Shown here: in pieces, positions 38,201-51,513 of the stretch
Layout of the letters: the number at the start of each line of letters is the position of its first letter
How positions within the stretch are numbered: position 1 is the stretch's first letter
Assembly (NCBI GenBank): GCA_038380795.1
Contig: CM076260.1
Coordinates: forward strand, 77,537,843-77,601,842
Length of the DNA: 64,000 bases
From: Pyrocephalus nanus
Taxonomy: Eukaryota; Chordata; Aves; Passeriformes; Tyrannidae
Direction: 5' to 3'
Position numbers and translations under genes: made by a program
The notes under the pieces: generated by a model
What the model was told of the DNA's origin: nothing
Databases searched by the model: none
What the model saw: only the letters and a program-made list of their open reading frames with translations

Positions 38201-40930
38201 TTAGGGCCTATGCTGTGGTCCCTGCTCTTGCCTTGACCCCACCATATGCGAGACCACAGGAGGTTGCAAGGGACTGACCAGGCTGAAAACTAATCACTTC
38301 AGGCCTGAGGAGTGAGGGGCTACAGCAACCTGTGCTTCAATTAAACTGCTCTGTAACTGGGACTACACCTGCACTATCTCATCCTGAAAGTGCAGTCCCT
38401 CTCCTCTCCCATGTTTGTGTTTCTTGAAGATCCTTCTTGATTCTTTCTGCAGGATGAAAGAATCTGAGTATAGCTATGCCTGTGGTATTTATTCTTCCAC
38501 CGTCTTGCATTCCCTAAATTGGATTATAGAATCAGAAATTTCCCTTTTCCAAGAGATTTTATCTAAATTTACATTTATGTATTCTTATGTTGTGATTTCT
38601 TTAATTTAAGTGACTTCTGGTTGCTTACAGTGTTTTCATGACTGACAGAGTACTTGATAAACTACAGGCCATAAATTGTGCATAATGGGCAAGGTCTACT
38701 TCTTAAACTGCCCTAAAACCATCCATGAAAAACTGATGGTTGAGGTCTCAAGTTGAGAACTTGGAGTTCTTTCCCCATGGTTTCTTTGTCCTACTCTTTC
38801 AGCTTTAGGAACATGTAACAATATTTGGTCATAGGCCCCATTTCATCTTCAAGAGGTCACTGCTTTTACAGTCCCTGTGCACTGAGCTCTTCTATGTGAG
38901 TTCCTGGCCCTTTTTCACTGAGTTACAACTGAATAATCAACTCTTTAAGGCTTAAGTTGTGTTTAATGCCAACATCCAAAAGTAGGCTGGGAATCATTTT
39001 ACATTCAAAGATAGTGCAATCCTACAAACAGTGATAAGTTTCCAGTTCACTCCTCTGGTTCACAGATATCAGTGGCAGTACATTGACAGAGCTAGAATAC
39101 GTGGTTAGTGACTTGAGGAACAGCAAGCCCGTTGTATCCTTGATTTAAATGAATTGTAACTGCTGGGCAGCCACACTAGAAATTTATATTCTGAAGTTGC
39201 AGAAAGATAACAGACCAACCAATATGCCACCAAAGAGAAGCTCCACATCTGCTTTCCTACTTCCAAGATTCAAAGCAATGTGACATCATTTGTCCCGTTT
39301 TTCTTCTAAAGGTAGAGGTAGATTTCCCGTGCACAGGGCATATCACACATCACAGCAATAAGCTGCTGTGACAACATTTCATGGTCCAGAAAGAATCAAG
39401 CATCCCTTGTTCCTGATAAATATGGAGTGCTGGAGCTGAATGAACAAATGAAGCTCTGGGCTGAGGACAAATCTGGGCTTTCAATGAGAGCCACTGCTTT
39501 AACATAACACAGATTCCAGAGACAAACATCAGTTTATACATGAATATAGAGTAAAATGGTGGTACCTACATTGCACATGACTGTGTCACTAGGCTCAGAA
39601 TGTGTGTAATTCTTCAGTATCTTGGGTTTGATTTGGAGCCTGACTTATATGTATAAAATCTGTGGGAAAATTTAAATTGTCTTAATTTTCTATTTAAAAG
39701 AAGACTTAGTGCCAAAACAGGATTTCATAGCCATTTTTGTATTGGTAGATAAGTATCTGCAGAAATACTGCCTGCTTTAAGGTCACTTATAGCAAATGGT
39801 AAAGATTCCACACCAGAGACTGAACGTTGGCTACATGTCTTAGCAGCGGCCATAGGAGAATATTCCTTCATTTTGCGTCTCTGCCATAAAAGTGATACAG
39901 ATCATCTTTTTACCTCAAACTCACTGTTGTGTGCAGTAATACCCACCTTTGCATGTAACTGAAAATTGAGATAGGTATTTATGCTGGTTGATTTTGTAGT
40001 TGTATTCAGGTTGACAGAAGGAAGTTCAGTCTTTCATGACCTTCCAGCTGTTCCAGAAAGAGCCTACTAAATGAAACACTTTACCATGATATTTGCTGTA
40101 TTCTGAATTCATTCTTTATACTTAGAAGAAGAATTACTTCTTAAATAAAGGTAAATGTACCTATTTATTCCTAACCACTGATCTTAGTAGTGCCACAAGT
40201 GGTAATAAAGAGCAGATATAGAATCAATTGTGCCACTACATCAATGCCAGGAGAGTCTTTATTTTACTACTGCACCTTGGCACTTATCATAAGAATTCAT
40301 CTCCTCTCAATTTATGCAAACATGAAAAATTATTTTGCTCTATTGCAATGTATGGGGTTTTTTGCTAAACTTTATTTCTCATGAGATAATGGCAAAATGT
40401 TTACTTTATTTTTGCTCATTTAATACATCTGTAAGTGTTGGCACTAAAATCCAAAAGCTTTATTTCAGTTTTGTGAAATAGTGCTCATAACTTCTTTTTT
40501 CCTGTGGCTACTTTCTCCTGACTTATAGATAATGCAGTTAATACAATATTAAAAGTAACCATTGTCCCACTGTTGCTAATTGCATCAATAGGATATGAAA
40601 GGAATATTAGCTATATTTTTTTACTAGTGCAGTATTAATGGATCCTAAAGTGCAAACCTTTTCCAAATGAAATAGCAGATGCAAAATGCTGTAGATCAAA
40701 AAGGGAAACTGTCCAAAAGGTCAAAGCAGGCATGTGCAGGAGCACAAACCTCATGGCTTTGTGGAAAGGTACAGAAAACAGTGCTGGCTGCTTTGGTTGA
40801 TAACATACATACTTCTATACATGCAAAACCTTCTTGAGGTTTTGCTGCATCCATCTGCCCTTGATCCAGAGGTTTTTGTGACTTTCCTGGAAACACAAGT
40901 AGGCATGGAAGGAATTTACTATGGGATGTC

Positions 40931-40970
40931 ATTATCTTACTCTTCTGAAAAATCAGAAGAGCAAGATAAT
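40931..40970. repeat. 18-bp inverted repeat hairpin with 4-base loop
   Basis: The left arm 40931-40948 (ATTATCTTACTCTTCTGA) and right arm 40953-40970 are reverse complements at 17 of 18 positions, around a loop of four A. The single mismatch is A against C on the plus strand and becomes a G-U wobble in a minus-strand transcript. Flanks do not extend the pairing. It is too short for a canonical pre-microRNA and has no flanking transposon signature. Confidence 0.85.
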
Positions 40971-43900
40971 TTGTTCATTAGAGATGCAGTGTTTTTTGCT
41001 GATACACAGGCTAAATTATGGAAGTGTTTCTAGGGATACTTCTTTCATGGATGGTGTTTTAATTATTTTATTAAATTTAGAAGGCAGTAAGATAGCAAAC
41101 AGAGTAAATAGCATTTTCTTTTCATCTTGAGAACCTTTTGGTTCCATTTGGGAGATTTCTCTCCTGAGAGAAAGTTTTGGAAGTTATTCCAATCCTTTCA
41201 AAATAATTTTATTTGCATAAACATACAGAATTGTTCAAAGGAGAACTCTCGATATGATAAATTTCATAGTACTCATTTGCGTGGCTCAGGAACAGTAACA
41301 CTGCATTTCCTATCCCAGTAAATTTAACAGGTATAGCAATCTAAGTTCACGGTTTGTTCCTCAGTTGTACTTTTGGTCCTCTCATATTTGCCATTCCTCT
41401 AACAGATATATATCAGTTCACAGTCTCTAGATCAGATCTGAAGTAAGCTGATTTTTGTCAAGCCACTGGGTAATTCTGAATTCTTCATCTGACATTTTTT
41501 AGTATTATGGCATGGCAGCTGTCCTGTGTAAGTCAGGGATTCCTTTATCACCAGCACACTGAAAAATGTCTTGGAGCATACTTTCAGCACATGCCTGTCA
41601 AAGGTAAGGGAGGGAAATGCTTTCTCGGTATTAAAAATGTAATAACTGTTATGTGGAATTAGAGGATAAGCTCTGTTTTCATTTGGGTTTGTGAAGGCTT
41701 TGAAGGAGCAGCTGTGTGGGCCTGTCTTAGCATCCCATTAGTTTTGTGCAGATAACATGCTATTGTCATTGCACTGGTTCTTCAATTCAGAAGGAATCTG
41801 TGACAGGTTCTTCTTGAAATCTGTTACACTACTGGGAGTGTAATAATTTAATGGGGCAACACTGTTAATTCCTTGTGTCAAGGGGCCTTGTCTGTACAAA
41901 ATACTTAGCAGCAGCAGTGTTCAATATGTTCTTAGTACTTTTATTTCAGCTCAAAGAGCAGCATTTTCTCTTAGTGCGAGTGCTGAAACAGGCAGTATGT
42001 TTTCCTTTATCATATTTAGTGCTGCATGAGGAGTAGATAATCCTCAATTCAAGCTGATAAGCCTGAAAGGGATTTCAGCTGCTTGTTTTAGCAAAAAAAT
42101 CTTTTCTCCACCTGCTTTATTTTTTTGTTGGTCATGGGTTCTTTTGATAAACAGTTTGTATTACCAATACAACAGGAGGGTATTTTTTTGTCTAGCATGA
42201 TGGACACTCTGGCTGTCTGGCCCATCAGTTTAATGTGAGATACACCAAGAAAAATAACAAATTCTGATCAAGGCAACTATGTGATTATGAATCATTCTCA
42301 TACTGACAAAAAAATAATGCCTTCTGTAGAAAGCATCATTTCAAAATCAGCTTGTAGAAAACTGCTCCAGCATAAACATATACTCTTAAATAGATATTGC
42401 GTCAGCCATGAAACTCACATGGCAATCCTTTTTGATTAAAGACTAAGGTAGTCAGTTAATCAACTGGCTTTTACATTAGAGATCTTCTCATATGCTTGCC
42501 AGAGATTTATGTCAAGAATAGGTTTCAAAACTTAGCGTATAGTTTGCATGAATGATTACTGTTTTGGTGATGCCCTCTCTCAGGAAAAAGGGCACTAATT
42601 TCCACAACCAAACTGAGAATACTTCATTTTATAAATCCTAGTTTTTTGTCAGCTCTGCAGTGTGGAAAATGGAGATCATATTGTGAATATTTTGGGAGTA
42701 TTCACAGGAATTCTTGTATCTCAGTCTGAGGTGATTATAGCATTTAGCTCTTGTTCTGAATAGCCTTCTGAAAAAGTAAGATGGAGAATAAAATGTCTTC
42801 TTCTACCTGAAAGCCAATTTTCCTGTACAGTTCAGCAAGGAGAAAGCCTTAAGTGGTGCTGAAACTGCCAGCTCACTACCCCAGCTATCCCAGTAGCTGT
42901 CTTCACTGCCCAGTGGTCTTGATAACAATGGCTGACGAGCTTTGAGTCTGTTTTAAAACTTGTATTTTAGGCAAAGCATTCTTAGGTACTCATCTTTTAA
43001 AACCTATTTTCACTTTTCCCTGTTATGAAGATGTGCCATATTAAGTTCTTCTATGAAGATTTTCAAATACTCCAAATTTTCTTTCATTTACCTTTGTTAA
43101 AACAAAGGCAAAAATCTCTGCTGAAAGCAGGCTTTACATAAGAAGCATTATAAAGTACATTGCATTGTGCCATTTGTGCTGATATGATTTTACTGGATGA
43201 GAAAAACAGAGAGAGAAAGCCAAAATCATATCAAGTCAGAAACACTAATACTGAAGGAATTGTTCTATGCACTGCCTATTAAAATAATAAATGATTTTTC
43301 ATATAAAGAGCACCGCACATTGAAATTTTTACAACTCCCAATTACTTGAGTAGTGTTTTTGCATTTGTTTTAAAGAAAGACTTAATATTTTAAATAGCAG
43401 CAATGGAAGAAGATAATAAAGATCCTTCTGCAAGTTGTTTCATTTGAGGAAGGCAAAAAGAAAAGAAATACATTTGATGGTTTGGTTGGGTTTTTTTAAT
43501 CGTTAGATGTTTGCAGGTGAAATTGCATTACTAGCATAAACTATTTCAAAATCAAAATATAAATGCAATTCTTTTACTGTCTTTTCCACCAAGGGATGAT
43601 CTTCTAGGACTTTCTTTCCTCCAGAAATTGAGCTAAATGCTTCCTGTCAGGACCCAATCACCTGAATAGTTCTTAAATTCAACTCCCCTGTTCCAAAATC
43701 ATCATCTATCCTCCACCCTGGGTAGCATATGATGCATATGCTCATGCAATAAGCTGGTCAGGAAATGCAAATTCTAATCAAATTTTTTTTGTCCCTCACT
43801 GGAATGATTTATGTTTTGTATTCTCTAATATTAAAAAAGCGTGGTCACAGTGAAAAACAGCTCAGAGCCTCTTTATCATATTGCCTGTAAATTATGATCT

Positions 43901-44440
43901 TACCAGCCAAAATTATGGCCCCAGGAATTCTTACAAGGATCCCCCATCCATTTCAACAGAAGAAACTGCAGTTATGTCAATAGCCTGCCCTGCCCACCAA
44001 ATCCTCTTGATATTTCTATATTTGAACCAAGATTTAGAAGGGAGATGAAAAAAACAGAGAGGCCTGGAAAAACATGTTCCTGTCTCTGTGGCCTGGCATA
44101 ATATGGCTAAAACAATATTTTAGATTTCTAAAAAACATAGAAAATAAAATTGCCCAAACTCCTGAGCTCACGTGCTGTGGACGAGCACAGTGCAGTGATA
44201 CAACATCTTGGTACTGCAGCTCTATTTGTTTCTTCTTGTGCTTGAGTGAAGCCTGGGGACCTGTAGTTTTACAGAAATTACTGAATACCTTTATGACTTG
44301 CACTGGAAGACAGGTCAGAGCTTTCTAGACCTCATCTCAGTTCCTCTTCAGATTGCTTAACTTGGCTTTGAGTTCATGCTTGCTTGGTACTGTTTTCTCA
44401 TCCCTCTCTGAAATTTTTCTCAGCTGCTCACAGCTTACTA
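40971..44440. other. Unique AT-rich non-coding DNA, no gene seen
   Basis: No gene or mobile element recognised. The part around 41480-42600 has few homopolymer runs and a balanced composition, as conserved non-coding sequence often has, but conservation cannot be judged from one sequence. A 12-bp inverted repeat with a 30-base loop lies at 43180-43191 and 43222-43233. Confidence 0.5.
43180..43233. repeat. 12-bp inverted repeat, 30-base loop
   Basis: TGATATGATTTT at 43180-43191 is the exact reverse complement of AAAATCATATCA at 43222-43233. The loop is purine-rich (GAGAAAAACAGAGAGAGAAAG). No known element has this form. Confidence 0.75.
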
Positions 44441-44560
44441 TTTCAGCTAATTATGTGACAATGTAATAATTGATTTGTAGGTGCTTGCTAATTAAAGTTA
44501 ATCATGTATGCACAGTTGTGATTTTCTCCCATTTCAAAGGAGTGTGATCACAGCCAATGA
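44441..44560. promoter_or_regulatory. Candidate regulatory segment with clustered homeodomain cores
   Basis: Within 60 bases there are TAATTA at 44448-44453, TAATTG at 44467-44472, TAATTA at 44489-44494 and GTTAATC near 44498. TAATTA/TAATTG are core sites for homeodomain proteins. In AT-rich DNA such cores also arise by chance, so the call rests only on their density and on the lack of simple repeats around them. Confidence 0.2.
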
Positions 44561-47500
44561 AAAGATGGAAGGAGGGAATGATTCAAGGTGTGTGCATAAG
44601 TTCCTTGAAAACCATATAAATGCTTTTCAAGTTTTTAAATGCTTTAGATTCAGCTACCAGTTGACTGAAAATGCTGCCAGGGAGTGAAAAAAGAATCGTT
44701 ATCATAGGGTATACCTTAGGTATACCAATATTAATCCATAATTTCAGGTTGTGAAAATCTTGCCTGAGGGGCTAGAAGCTGGGCCTGGGATTTCTCAGGC
44801 AAATCTCCAGGAGTATTAAACTTATATAATGCAACCTTTGGTGATGTGAGAACTGGGCTGTTCAAAATTCGTCAATATCAGCCTTCTTAGGTACATATCT
44901 GTACCTGTTTTCATTCTTTATTCTCCAGCCTACAGTTTATCCCATAGGAGTAAAACATTGCGAGTTTTAGTCTGATACTAGTATGCAAATGTCTATGGTT
45001 GTTCTGTCCTGAGTTAAGTGTTCTATGGTAAATATATCCAAGGTGGTTTGGAAAATCATGGAGAGAGCATTATGGATGTCTTCCTTGTCCTTATGCCAGT
45101 GGATCTGAATGTGGGGTTCTAGACCATCGTGTATGCATCTAAATATTGCTGTGTGTTACTCCTGCTGCAGTTTTAGGTGGGCTTTGTTTAATGATATATT
45201 TTTCCATGGCCTTTAATCTTTGCTATACTTTCCTAACAAAAGAACTCTCCTGCTAGTCTTTTGCAAATAAAGGGGATAAAGGATATATAAAGTACTTTCT
45301 TCTTTTTCCCTGCATATCAGAAAAATATTTTTTTTAATTTATTTGGTAATGTGGATTGATTTGGTTATTAACTTGAAAAAATTCATCCTAGTCTAAGGAA
45401 ATATGGGCTTTGTGTTTCCACTGTGGATATGGCCATGAATTTCAGAAAGCCACAGTGAGGCTGAGAATGTAAGAGTGGATGCTGGTTAAAGTGATGAGTT
45501 GCAGCTGAGGAGGCCACCTTGATAGCTCCTGATCTGGATAACAGGTGATAAGTTATTTCCCTGTTCCAAAGAAAATGAATGGGTAAAGAGGTTCACTTTC
45601 TCTTCCCACCCCAGAAAGGGGCTGGCAGTCAGCCAGACACATATATAACACGAGGAAACCACATCCCTGCAACTGAGGAGCTGTGGATTACTTTCTCACA
45701 CATGAAGCAGGCCTAAAGTGCATTTAGCACTTTAGCTGTATCCCTTACACCTTACTGGATGTTCTGCTTTTCTCATTCCTGGGTGCATAGTGCTGAAATA
45801 GGTGTCCCTTTCTTACCACCCAGGAATTGTCATGAAGTGTTGATAACAGTTTTCACTGGAAAGTGAAGTGTGCTAAAGTACTTCAGAAAGCTCAACTTCA
45901 CTGATGGCAGTGTAAGTGCTTTGCTGAGCAGCATCTTGCAAATTGCAGGTATGCATCATAGTCCCATTGTTTTTCAGAGATTTTGTGTTTTGGGTTTCCC
46001 AACCTCCACCCACCCTTTTACAGCTCTTAGTAACACATCCGTAGAATTGTTCATGTGTTTCACTGATCCCAATCCTGTCCTGGCTCTGTGCCGGACTGCA
46101 GCCAGGCAGAGTTGTAGGACTGGAATCAGGGTTAGTTATCTTTGGTAAGAACCAGCTTTATGTTGAGGAGCAGCTTCAGGGGATTGAAGAAGCAAGAGAG
46201 CAACTAGTTTTCTTAACCTTACATAACTGCTAGGGAAGGCAAGAGAGGACCGAGATGTGAAGGATAGGAAGAGGTTTTCCAAATTAGTTTGTGCTACATT
46301 CTGTGGTAAGTTGTTGTGTGCCACCTTGGTGATGCAGAACAGCCATAAAGCTGGTGAAACAACATGCTGGTTTTTTGGATTTACTGCTTCACCAGAGCAC
46401 TGCAAAACAACTGGAGTGTAATGATGAATCAGCCCTGTTTATTTAATTTTGTTTTGTATACTTGAGCTTTGCAGAAACGCTATTAATGGCTAAAACTTGA
46501 GAAACATTCGTCTTTGTTTATAGCAGAAACTGAAATAGTTGGAAAAAAAAATATGTTTTCCCTCTGGTTTTTAACTTTTTCAATTAACTTGCATTTGAAT
46601 TTTCAGTCTCTTGAGACTCATTCTTCAATATCTTTTCTCAGGGTTGAATGTGTGTGTCATTTCCCCAGAGCTGAATTCCCTAGGGCTAAGAGTTACTTTA
46701 CATATTCCTTAAATAAGAGGTAATATGCATTGAACAAATAAAAAGGAAGAACAATGCTGTAAAAGTAGTCATCATCTTATGCAGTTATAGTTATTACATG
46801 TTGTCTTCTTTTGTATCTCTGCTTTATCTTGGATATCCTTTTACATAATTTTATGTGCGTATGTTTTACTTAACTGTTACTTAACAATGTGCTGTACCAG
46901 TTCTTTAGCAAATAGGCTCTGATGATGACAGAGAAATTGAAAGGTTAACAATGTACATGTTGTGAGTCCCGCCAAAGACTTTAGACTTTTTCTATTGAGC
47001 GCCAAGGTGACTTTTAACAGTTTAAACTGTGGAAATGAAATTTTGAAGTGTGGTGAAAATTATCAGCTGTATTCTTTAGTAGCACCTTAGAAAGTTTTGT
47101 TTCAGTGCAGATCTTCTCTTGGGCCAAAGAGTTTGGCATTTTCCTTTGTATTTCATTTATTGCTCCACTACTTTTTATAGCAATGAGTGACAGCTAAATC
47201 TGAAGCACATCTCTATTTGATTGCATTTGATTAGTAATTTTCTAAGACAGTAATTTTAAGAGCTAAAAGTTGAAAAATGGGCTTCACATATTTGTGTTAA
47301 AATGGAAAGAATACATCTGTACGCCCTGCCAATTTATGGTGTTTGTGTTTATTCATTTTCAGCCGGTTCTTAAGGGAAAACTTAGGATCATAAACATCTA
47401 AAATTGAAATGCAATGATATTTAGTAAAATGTAATTTCTCATAATACATCAAGTATTCTTTCCCTATAGATGGCTTCACCATCATGGTAAAATTTGAGGA

Positions 47501-48575
47501 GGGGTCTTTATTTGTCACTTTTCTAACAGCCAGAGCTAATCTCGCTTTATTGGGAAAGATGGGTCCACAGAGATTATCCTGCGGTGTTATGAATCATGCT
47601 CCCATCCACCGAAGAGAATCTGAGAAACTCTAACTCTCAAGGTCTGTCTGCAAAACATAGCTGCCAGCTTAGGGGTTTTTGTACAGCGGATGCTTTACTC
47701 CAATGCACTGTGCTCCAGAATGTGTAGAATGATAGATACACAGTGTTTGCAGGGGGAACAGAGTAGAAGTTACATAGGCCAAAAAAGCCAGATATCCTCT
47801 GCCAGAAATAAATCACACTGATTTTTTTTTTTTCCAAGCAGCTTGTAAACTCTTTATTTACTTGTGGATTTTTAAAATGTGATTCTAAGTGAAATACAAA
47901 ATATTCACATTGAAAATATATTGAACTTGAGTTAAAATTTGGATTTCATGACTTTCAGTGTCTGTGGTTATCTACTTTATTATTAAGAAAATATAATAAC
48001 GAAAAAATTCTAATGGGAAATAAGCCCATTATAACAGCAATTCCATTGCTTCCAAGCAGGTACCAGTAAGTTCTATTTCCCATCTGAAATATTTTCCATA
48101 AAATGTTATTGCAAACATCTGAAATAAATCCACACAGGAAATTTGATTTATCTTAAAACTGCCAATGAATAAACACACATGGAGAGACATCTTACTACCA
48201 ATCCTTTTTATTGGATTCTGCTATTTTGAATGCCATTAAAGTTAGCTTTAAAGAATGCATCATTTGGACTCATTAGAGAAAAGACACCCTCAATTTCTTT
48301 AGAAGAATTCATTCAAATTTAAAATGTGTGTGTATATATAGCTTGCAATTTCCTGTCGTCTTCTGCATAGTTAGTGGCATTTGTTTAATACTAAAGTTTA
48401 TCATTATGTACCCATGGACACAAAAAGTTCACTTTTTTGGTAGTACAAAAGTATAGCTCAGTTTAGCTTACTTGTAAGCACCAGGTTTCTTGTTTGCTTA
48501 AAGTAAAGAGGCTTTAGAGATATCTGGGATGGGTTTTGCCACTTGCTCTTTGAAGCTGTAATGTCACTGTTTCAG
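44561..48575. other. Unique AT-rich non-coding DNA, no gene seen
   Basis: No gene or recognisable transposon. Two overlapping open frames near 45870-46405 (92 codons +, 89 codons -) have no domain and no exon signals. Confidence 0.55.
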
Positions 48576-48579
48576 TTTT

Positions 48580-49340
48580 TAGTTTCCCTCAGTGAACTTG
48601 CACTGCTCATGGGCCTCAGCACCAGCCTTTTCTGAATTCTGCATCCCCCACAAGCAGCTGCTTTCAGGATCATGGGCAGCAGGGCTGCCCACATCCCTCC
48701 TGGCTCTGCCCCCTGGAGATCTCAATGCCCACACTTCACTGGATGTCACGAGCATGTTTTGGGGAATGCTATGAGGATGAGGGGTATGCACAGCCGGAGG
48801 TGAGCTCACTGCACTGCTCAGCCATCCAGCAGGGGTGGAGGTGTCTTATGACTGCTTTCAGATTGAGTGTGTGCAACTGGGCTTTAAACCAAATCCTTTC
48901 AGCCTGAGGATCACTGACACAAAGCCTTCCAGGTTTGCTTTTAGAGACAGGTTTGTGTGTGGGTGGAATTTTCAAGCATATTTATTTGATAAGGCTGCAG
49001 TCTCTGGGTAGAGAAAGCACCCATTCATTGACAGCTCACGCTTTCCTTTGCTGCGAAGCAGCTGGACTGCTTGGAAGAGCCTTGCTGGCAGGTGGCTGCA
49101 GAAGCATTGGCCTGTGCCCCTACTTTCACCTGGGCTGCCAAGACACTGAAATTGGGTGTTCACCTGACAGCACCGGGACTGGAGCATGAAATTGGCATAA
49201 AGCCACCCTGGTATTTCCTTCTTTGCATGAGGGAAAGCACTCAGTGCAGTACAGTGAAATCCTGGCTCTCTCCTAGTGCAGGACAGTGTCCAGATTTGCT
49301 ATGCCAGTGTAGAGCAGTCTGGTTTACACTGAGAAGAGAT
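48580..49340. other. GC-richer block of unknown origin
   Basis: Composition rises to roughly half G+C, with several overlapping frames on both strands (up to 127 codons) that reflect fewer stop codons. I see no CpG island: most of the G+C is in CTG, CAG and GGG words and CpG is sparse. No repeat family, splice-flanked frame or known protein is recognised. It could be an old, decayed retroelement or a decayed exon cluster. Confidence 0.4.
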
Positions 49341-49375
49341 ACTATGGCAGTGGCAGCTGGTTTATTCTCTTCTTC

Positions 49376-49396
49376 TTTTTTTTTTTTTTTTTTTTT
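49376..49396 (+). repeat. Poly(T) tract
   Basis: Twenty-one T in a row, in the tail end of the GC-richer block. It would be the poly(A) end of anything retroposed on the minus strand, but no such body is recognised. Confidence 0.9.
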
Positions 49397-51061
49397 CTTC
49401 TGCCTTATCATTTTCAATCTTAGCTCTTCAGGGGCTTGCTTTGAAACCTGGTGAAGCCCCTTGCATGTTGTATGTGTCCAGAATGAAGTAAAATAAGCAA
49501 TACCTTGCTTTTGTGTTCCAGAGGAGTCACTGCCAAAATACAGCTTTTCTAAAAGAACTTTTGAAGTTGAAAAGTTGCCTTCTTTCTAATGTATGACCCT
49601 TATAGCTTGCTCTGATATTTCCTCAGGTACACCTAAAGAGATTTTGGGTTTTTTTTCCTTGATATATATTGCAGAACTTACTTGTAAAACTGTAAAGATA
49701 CTTCGGTAGTTAATTCAATTAGTGGCTCTATATTAACAGGATTACAATGGCTTGATTTCTCATTCGGAGTCAAAGTTGTCATAGGTGTTACCAGACTTCA
49801 GCTCTCTAGAAGTATAGAAGCAGTAGTAAATTTTCTGTACAACTTCATGGATTTCATGAACAGAGTTGAAACACCTTGATAAAATGAACATGTGCAATTT
49901 TCTGTGAAAATGTACCTTTTTTTTTTTTTTAATCCTTGATAATAGTTTTATTCAAGAGCTTGAGTCCAAGAACATTCTTTGAACACAGCTATAATTGCTT
50001 ATGAATATTCCAATTATTGAGAAGGCAGTGGTAAATCATCTTGTCTTCATAGAGAAAGAGGAGTGTCATTGTGTGATGAAGACTGTGGGTGGGTAATCAG
50101 GACTGTAGAATTTGAAATACTCTTTTTTGCCGTTCGCTCTGACTTTTTTCTTCAATTCTTCTAAATATGTCAATAATAGAGTCACCTTAGAGGGGTACTT
50201 TATCACTTAAAAATGCTTTTCAGCTTTTATCAAAAAAATGCAGACACAAAAATAACTTATTAATTATTAATTTTCTTCTTTTACATGTGATATATTGAAA
50301 TGAAAAGGAATTTATTTTTCAATGGCTTCTTTTTGTAAAAATGCTAATAATAAAAATATTTTAATGATCCTATGGATATGCAAATACTGATATAATAAAA
50401 AGTAATATGGCTTTTTCTTTTATTCGTGAAGATCTGCTTTTTTCCTTCTTTCCTAATTGCCCATTTTGGTTCCTATTGAAGTAACAGTAAACTCAGTTCA
50501 ATTATCCATTGCCTTCAGTAGAGAGTTCAATAACATCAAAATTAGAACAGCAAAAATCTTGAAGACTTTCAGTAAATTATTAAAAAATAATTGAGTACTC
50601 TGTGACCAAAGGAATTTTGAAAAGAGTTTTCGGTTATTGGCAATTACCTTGTTTTCATCAGTTAAATAGGATAGGATGTATCTTACATTTCAGTAGGTTT
50701 GACTGTTTTTTGTGCTTTTAATAATTTGTAAAGCTTGAAATGAGAATGCAGTGTCTAGGCAGAATTGAGAAGAGAGAAACTGCACATAATATCTACAATA
50801 AATATACTAGAACTACAAAGAAGTCTTGAAATACAGGTGAATAATTAATTTTTTTTTTAATGTAAGCTGTGTGACAATCACCAGATCAGAGAAATAATGA
50901 CTAAACAGCACTGATTGGTACTGATGTCATTCTTACTAGGAATATTCTGATCTCCTACCATGAGAAAGACATGGGGAAGGAGAAAACCCCATACAGCTCT
51001 CAGCTCTCTCGGTGTAACCCCTAGTGCAGTGCTTGAACTCCTCTCTCCAAGGATGTGAAAG

Positions 51062-51197
51062 GTTTTTTTTTTTTTTTTTGTTTTTTTTTTTTTTTTTGTT
51101 TTTTTTTTGTTTTGTTTTTTTTTTTTTTTTTTTTTTTGTTGGTTTTTTTTTTTTTGTTCTTTTTGGTTGTGTTTTTTGTTTTTTTTTTAGTTCTTTC
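51062..51197 (+). repeat. Long poly(T) tract with G interruptions
   Basis: About 135 bases are nearly all T, broken by single G or GG at irregular intervals of 7 to 20 bases and a few C. All three frames read as poly-Phe with Val, Leu, Cys or Trp, so the two overlapping frames of 62 and 75 codons are artefacts. It is the longest homopolymer-type tract in the window, and assembly errors are likely inside it. Confidence 0.95.
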
Positions 51198-51513
51198 TAT
51201 CTTCTTTTTTAATCTCTTTATAATTGTTAGGTTGATGCAGTCAAATTTCTTCTATACATTTTCTAAGATAGACTTGTTCTAAATTAGTGCCACAGAGATC
51301 AAGTCAGGAGCTTTAACTACTGAAACCATTATCTATTAAAATGTGAGACTCAAATTCAGAAGAGTACAGGGTGGAAATTGTACTAGATACTCTTCTCTGG
51401 TTCACATAGCTGGTGGGGAAAATGTCCTGATTTTTTTTTTTTTTTCTAATCACAGTATAATTTTTCTTTAGTGCATGGGTGTTCTCTTCAACTCTTACTT
51501 CCTGAAGTTCACT

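Larger units (their letters stand above)
33196..40930. other. Unique AT-rich non-coding DNA, no gene seen
   Basis: No gene or recognisable mobile element. Items seen: a G-run of about 10 at 37261-37270, a T20-A11 palindromic run at 37578-37608, and a short (GCTAT)n tract at 38184-38200. Open frames stay below 100 codons and are featureless. Confidence 0.5.

Noticed and set aside
51024..51282. Poly-Phe open frames
   Set aside because: Translation of a poly(T) tract.
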